DNA from: an uncultured Anaerovibrio sp.
GTDB lineage: Bacteria; Bacillota; Negativicutes; Selenomonadales; Selenomonadaceae
NCBI GenBank assembly: GCA_934203205.1
Contig: CAKPYV010000037.1
Span: forward strand, 1-22,630
Length of the DNA: 22,630 bases
Reading direction: 5' to 3'
The notes beneath the pieces are model-generated. The model saw nothing but the letters and a program-made list of their open reading frames with translations. It ran no database searches and was not told the origin of the DNA. This document shows, in pieces, positions 20,787-22,630 of this stretch (its first letter is position 1; each line of letters begins with the position of its first letter). A program made the position numbers and the translations under genes.

Positions 20787-21118
20787 TTTTAACCCACCTA
20801 TTTTATTTTTCTAATAACTTACAAAAATAAGTACACTAATCTATAGTAATTTCCTAACTTAACCAATATTACTTTCCAGTGTTTTCAATATTCTAAATAT
20901 AAGTAATGGGGCGGGAGTGACAACTCTCCCGCCCCATATGCAATGGTAGTTCTAATAACACACCTTGGTCCTTCAGGCTAGCAACAAGAAGGGGTGCGGA
21001 ATTAGCATATTTAATTTATATATCAGTAACAGGCTAGTGCCTACAACTGAATATATCATAATAATTTGACAGCTTATCTAAATAGATTTGCCATCAACCA
21101 GCTATCCTGGCTATGCTC
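20787..21118. other. Intergenic region between flagellin and fliB
   Basis: No gene is seen in 330 bp. On the minus strand, after the flagellin stop, there are a small hairpin AGGC-ACTA-GCCT around 21030, a repeated octamer CAGGCTAG (around 20977 and 21031), and the strong GC hairpin at 20906-20937. The 110 bp before fliB is AT-rich, with only a weak TTGGTT-15 bp-TATAGA pair as a possible promoter. No sigma-28-type sequence was recognised. Confidence 0.55.
20906..20937 (-). terminator. Strong hairpin in the flagellin 3' region
   Basis: A perfect 12-bp GC-rich stem ATGGGGCGGGAG (20906-20917) / CTCCCGCCCCAT (20926-20937) has an 8-nt loop. On the minus strand it is followed by TACTTATATTTAG, which is AT-rich but not a true U-run. 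It may be a weak terminator or an mRNA-stabilising 3' hairpin. It lies about 180 nt after the flagellin stop. Confidence 0.5.
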
Positions 21119-22630
21119 TTACTGGAGCAGGGACAGTACATTGGAGCTGGACTGATTAGCCTGTGCCAACATGGACTGTGCAGCCTGCAGCAGAACATTG
21201 TTCTTGGTGTAGTTGGTCATTTCCTTAGCCATATCAGCATCACGAATAGTGGACTCGGAAGCCTGTACATTCTCAGATGCAGTGGTCAAGTTAGTGGAGG
21301 TGTACTCCAGACGGGACTCAACGGAACCAATGGTGGTCTGCTGGTCAAGAGCCTTCTGAATAGCATTATCCAGAACATTGATAGCAGCATTTGCCTTGGT
21401 CTGAGTGGAGATGTTCAAGGTAGTGCCATCAGCACCCTTCAAACCCAAAGCCTCAGCACGCATATCAGTCAGACCAACCTTGATGGACTGGTTAGCAGAT
21501 GCACCAACCTGCAGGCTGATTGCATTATCATCAGACTTGTTCTGTGCACGAATAGTTTCAGAGAATGCATCCAAAGCTGCATTAGCAGACTTCTTTACAT
21601 TGCCCTTGGAATCAGTAATGCTAATGTTCAGACCAGAAATCTGACCGCCGATACCTTCCTTGTGGGCAGTAATGCTAATCCCTGCCTCACCAGAAGCAGT
21701 ATCAACCTTATCACCAGCAGCATCTTTACCTACAGTTGCACTTGAAACTACAGCGGTATGTTCATTAGATGAAGCTACTCTGTCCTTACTGTATGTATTA
21801 TAAGCGTCAATTGCTGTTTTAGCATCGGCTTGTGCAGCTGCCAATTTTGCAGCATTAGGATCCTGAGCCAAAATCTTCAACATTTCCATTTTGTCAGCAT
21901 CATTATCGGCAGTAACTGCTCCAGCGGTCTTGTCTATGGTCATGTAAGCCTTCAGCTTGCTAGTATCGATTTCCTCTCCTGCTTTTGCACCTTCATTATA
22001 CTTAGCAATAGCCTGCGCTACTTTATCGCCTGCACCACCTGCTGCTGCAGCATCCAAAGCAACTTTTGCCGTGTTGGCAATATCTATCTTAGTAGTGCCA
22101 TCTTTTGCAACAAATTTTCCAGAATCAGCCGCTTTTTTACTAAACTGAGGTGGATAGTCCATAGTTCCATTAGCAATTGCGCCAGCTACATCATCACCAT
22201 ACACTTTTGCATCAGCTTTCTTCATGGCTTCCTGTGCCTTAGCAGCATCTTTAACACCCGTGGAAGCCATAACACTTTCATTAGATTTATCTGCAAAAAT
22301 CTTGCTACTATCATCAATATTTTCAGCATGATTGAAAATATCCTGCAAACTAGCACCCTTAGCATCAAAGGTAGTGCTATAGGTCTTACCAGCCTGTACA
22401 TAGGATACAGTTACCTTATCTGTATCTACAATCTCCAAGCTGTCACCACTGCGAGCAGTCAAATCAGTCAACTTGGTAGAAGCAGTAGTCTCAGTTCCCA
22501 AGCTCTGATTGGTCAATACAGTATAGGTAGCATTACCCTTGCTGTTCTTGGAACCGTCAACCAAATACTTGCCGTTGAAGGTTACATTTGCGTTATCGTT
22601 AATCTGGTCGATGGACTGATCCAGTTCCTT
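21119..22630 (-). CDS. Flagellin, 5' part cut by the window edge
   Basis: An open frame runs from the right edge to the stop at 21119 (at least 503 residues). The C-terminal 90 residues are the conserved D1/D0 helices: VESRLEYTSTNLTTASENVQ, IRDADMAKEMTNYTKNNVLL and QSMLAQANQSSSNVLSLLQ. The right-edge segment LDQSIDQINDNANVTFNGKYL is the second D1 helix and hairpin of the N-terminal half, so the missing part is the first ~100 residues. Between them lies an unusually long surface domain (about 300 residues), rich in Ala, Asp, Lys, Thr and Ser. This gives many solvent lysines, fitting methylation by the neighbouring FliB. A TTG inside the frame at 22562-22564 is not the start. Filament subunit, exported by the flagellar type III system. 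Confidence 0.95.
   Translation of the reverse strand, partial: KELDQSIDQINDNANVTFNGKYLVDGSKNSKGNATYTVLTNQSLGTETTASTKLTDLTARSGDSLEIVDTDKVTVSYVQAGKTYSTTFDAKGASLQDIFNHAENIDDSSKIFADKSNESVMASTGVKDAAKAQEAMKKADAKVYGDDVAGAIANGTMDYPPQFSKKAADSGKFVAKDGTTKIDIANTAKVALDAAAAGGAGDKVAQAIAKYNEGAKAGEEIDTSKLKAYMTIDKTAGAVTADNDADKMEMLKILAQDPNAAKLAAAQADAKTAIDAYNTYSKDRVASSNEHTAVVSSATVGKDAAGDKVDTASGEAGISITAHKEGIGGQISGLNISITDSKGNVKKSANAALDAFSETIRAQNKSDDNAISLQVGASANQSIKVGLTDMRAEALGLKGADGTTLNISTQTKANAAINVLDNAIQKALDQQTTIGSVESRLEYTSTNLTTASENVQASESTIRDADMAKEMTNYTKNNVLLQAAQSMLAQANQSSSNVLSLLQ

Noticed and set aside
1..22630. tRNA, rRNA, CRISPR array, complete insertion sequence or prophage
   Set aside because: No cloverleaf, rRNA signature, regular spacer array, transposase with terminal repeats or phage gene was recognised on either strand.

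Overview
The window looks like chromosome of a motile, low-to-mid GC anaerobe of the Negativicutes (Selenomonadales). I infer a Selenomonas- or Anaerovibrio-like bacterium from a Firmicutes-type nusA operon (rimP-nusA-ylxR-ylxQ-infB-rbfA), strong AGGAGG ribosome sites, frequent GTG/TTG starts and a flagellin with an adjacent FliB-type methylase. The species is not proven. Almost everything reads on the minus strand. The exceptions are a chromate-transporter pair and an hsp20 gene.

Layout, left to right. (1) 1-440: AT-rich intergenic DNA ending in a bidirectional terminator. (2) 441-1403: an Rpn/YhgA-like nuclease gene with its own promoter. (3) About 1480-2225: 700 bp without a credible gene, packed with end-to-end nested inverted repeats and bounded by a minus-strand intrinsic terminator. 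This is my best candidate for an undescribed element, probably a large structured RNA. (4) 2226-7852: a DNA repair/replication operon, polA-mutM-coaE-lytic transglycosylase-DEDDh exonuclease, with overlapping stops and starts. (5) 7942-9300: an amino acid permease, divergent from a two-gene split chromate transporter (9568-10728). (6) 10762-11553: murI, divergent from hsp20 (11885-12352). (7) 12516-13043: a nitroreductase. (8) 13117-14052: an NrnA-type DHH phosphoesterase behind its own terminator/promoter junction. (9) 14162-19425: the transcription/translation operon rimP-nusA-ylxR-ylxQ-infB-rbfA, with a promoter and an attenuator-like hairpin before rimP. (10) 19617-20786: flagellin lysine methylase fliB. 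(11) 21119-22630: a large flagellin gene cut by the right edge.

Three regulatory readings stand out. The hsp20 leader has three consecutive hairpins, the last of which buries the ribosome site in a wobble-rich stem, as in RNA thermometers. The hsp20 promoter carries three copies of a 10-bp box (AAAAAGTCAA), two of them as an exact inverted repeat around the -10. The nusA operon leader contains a perfect 10-bp hairpin followed by a U-rich tract, which fits autoregulation by NusA. All structures were found by eye; no folding or homology search was run.
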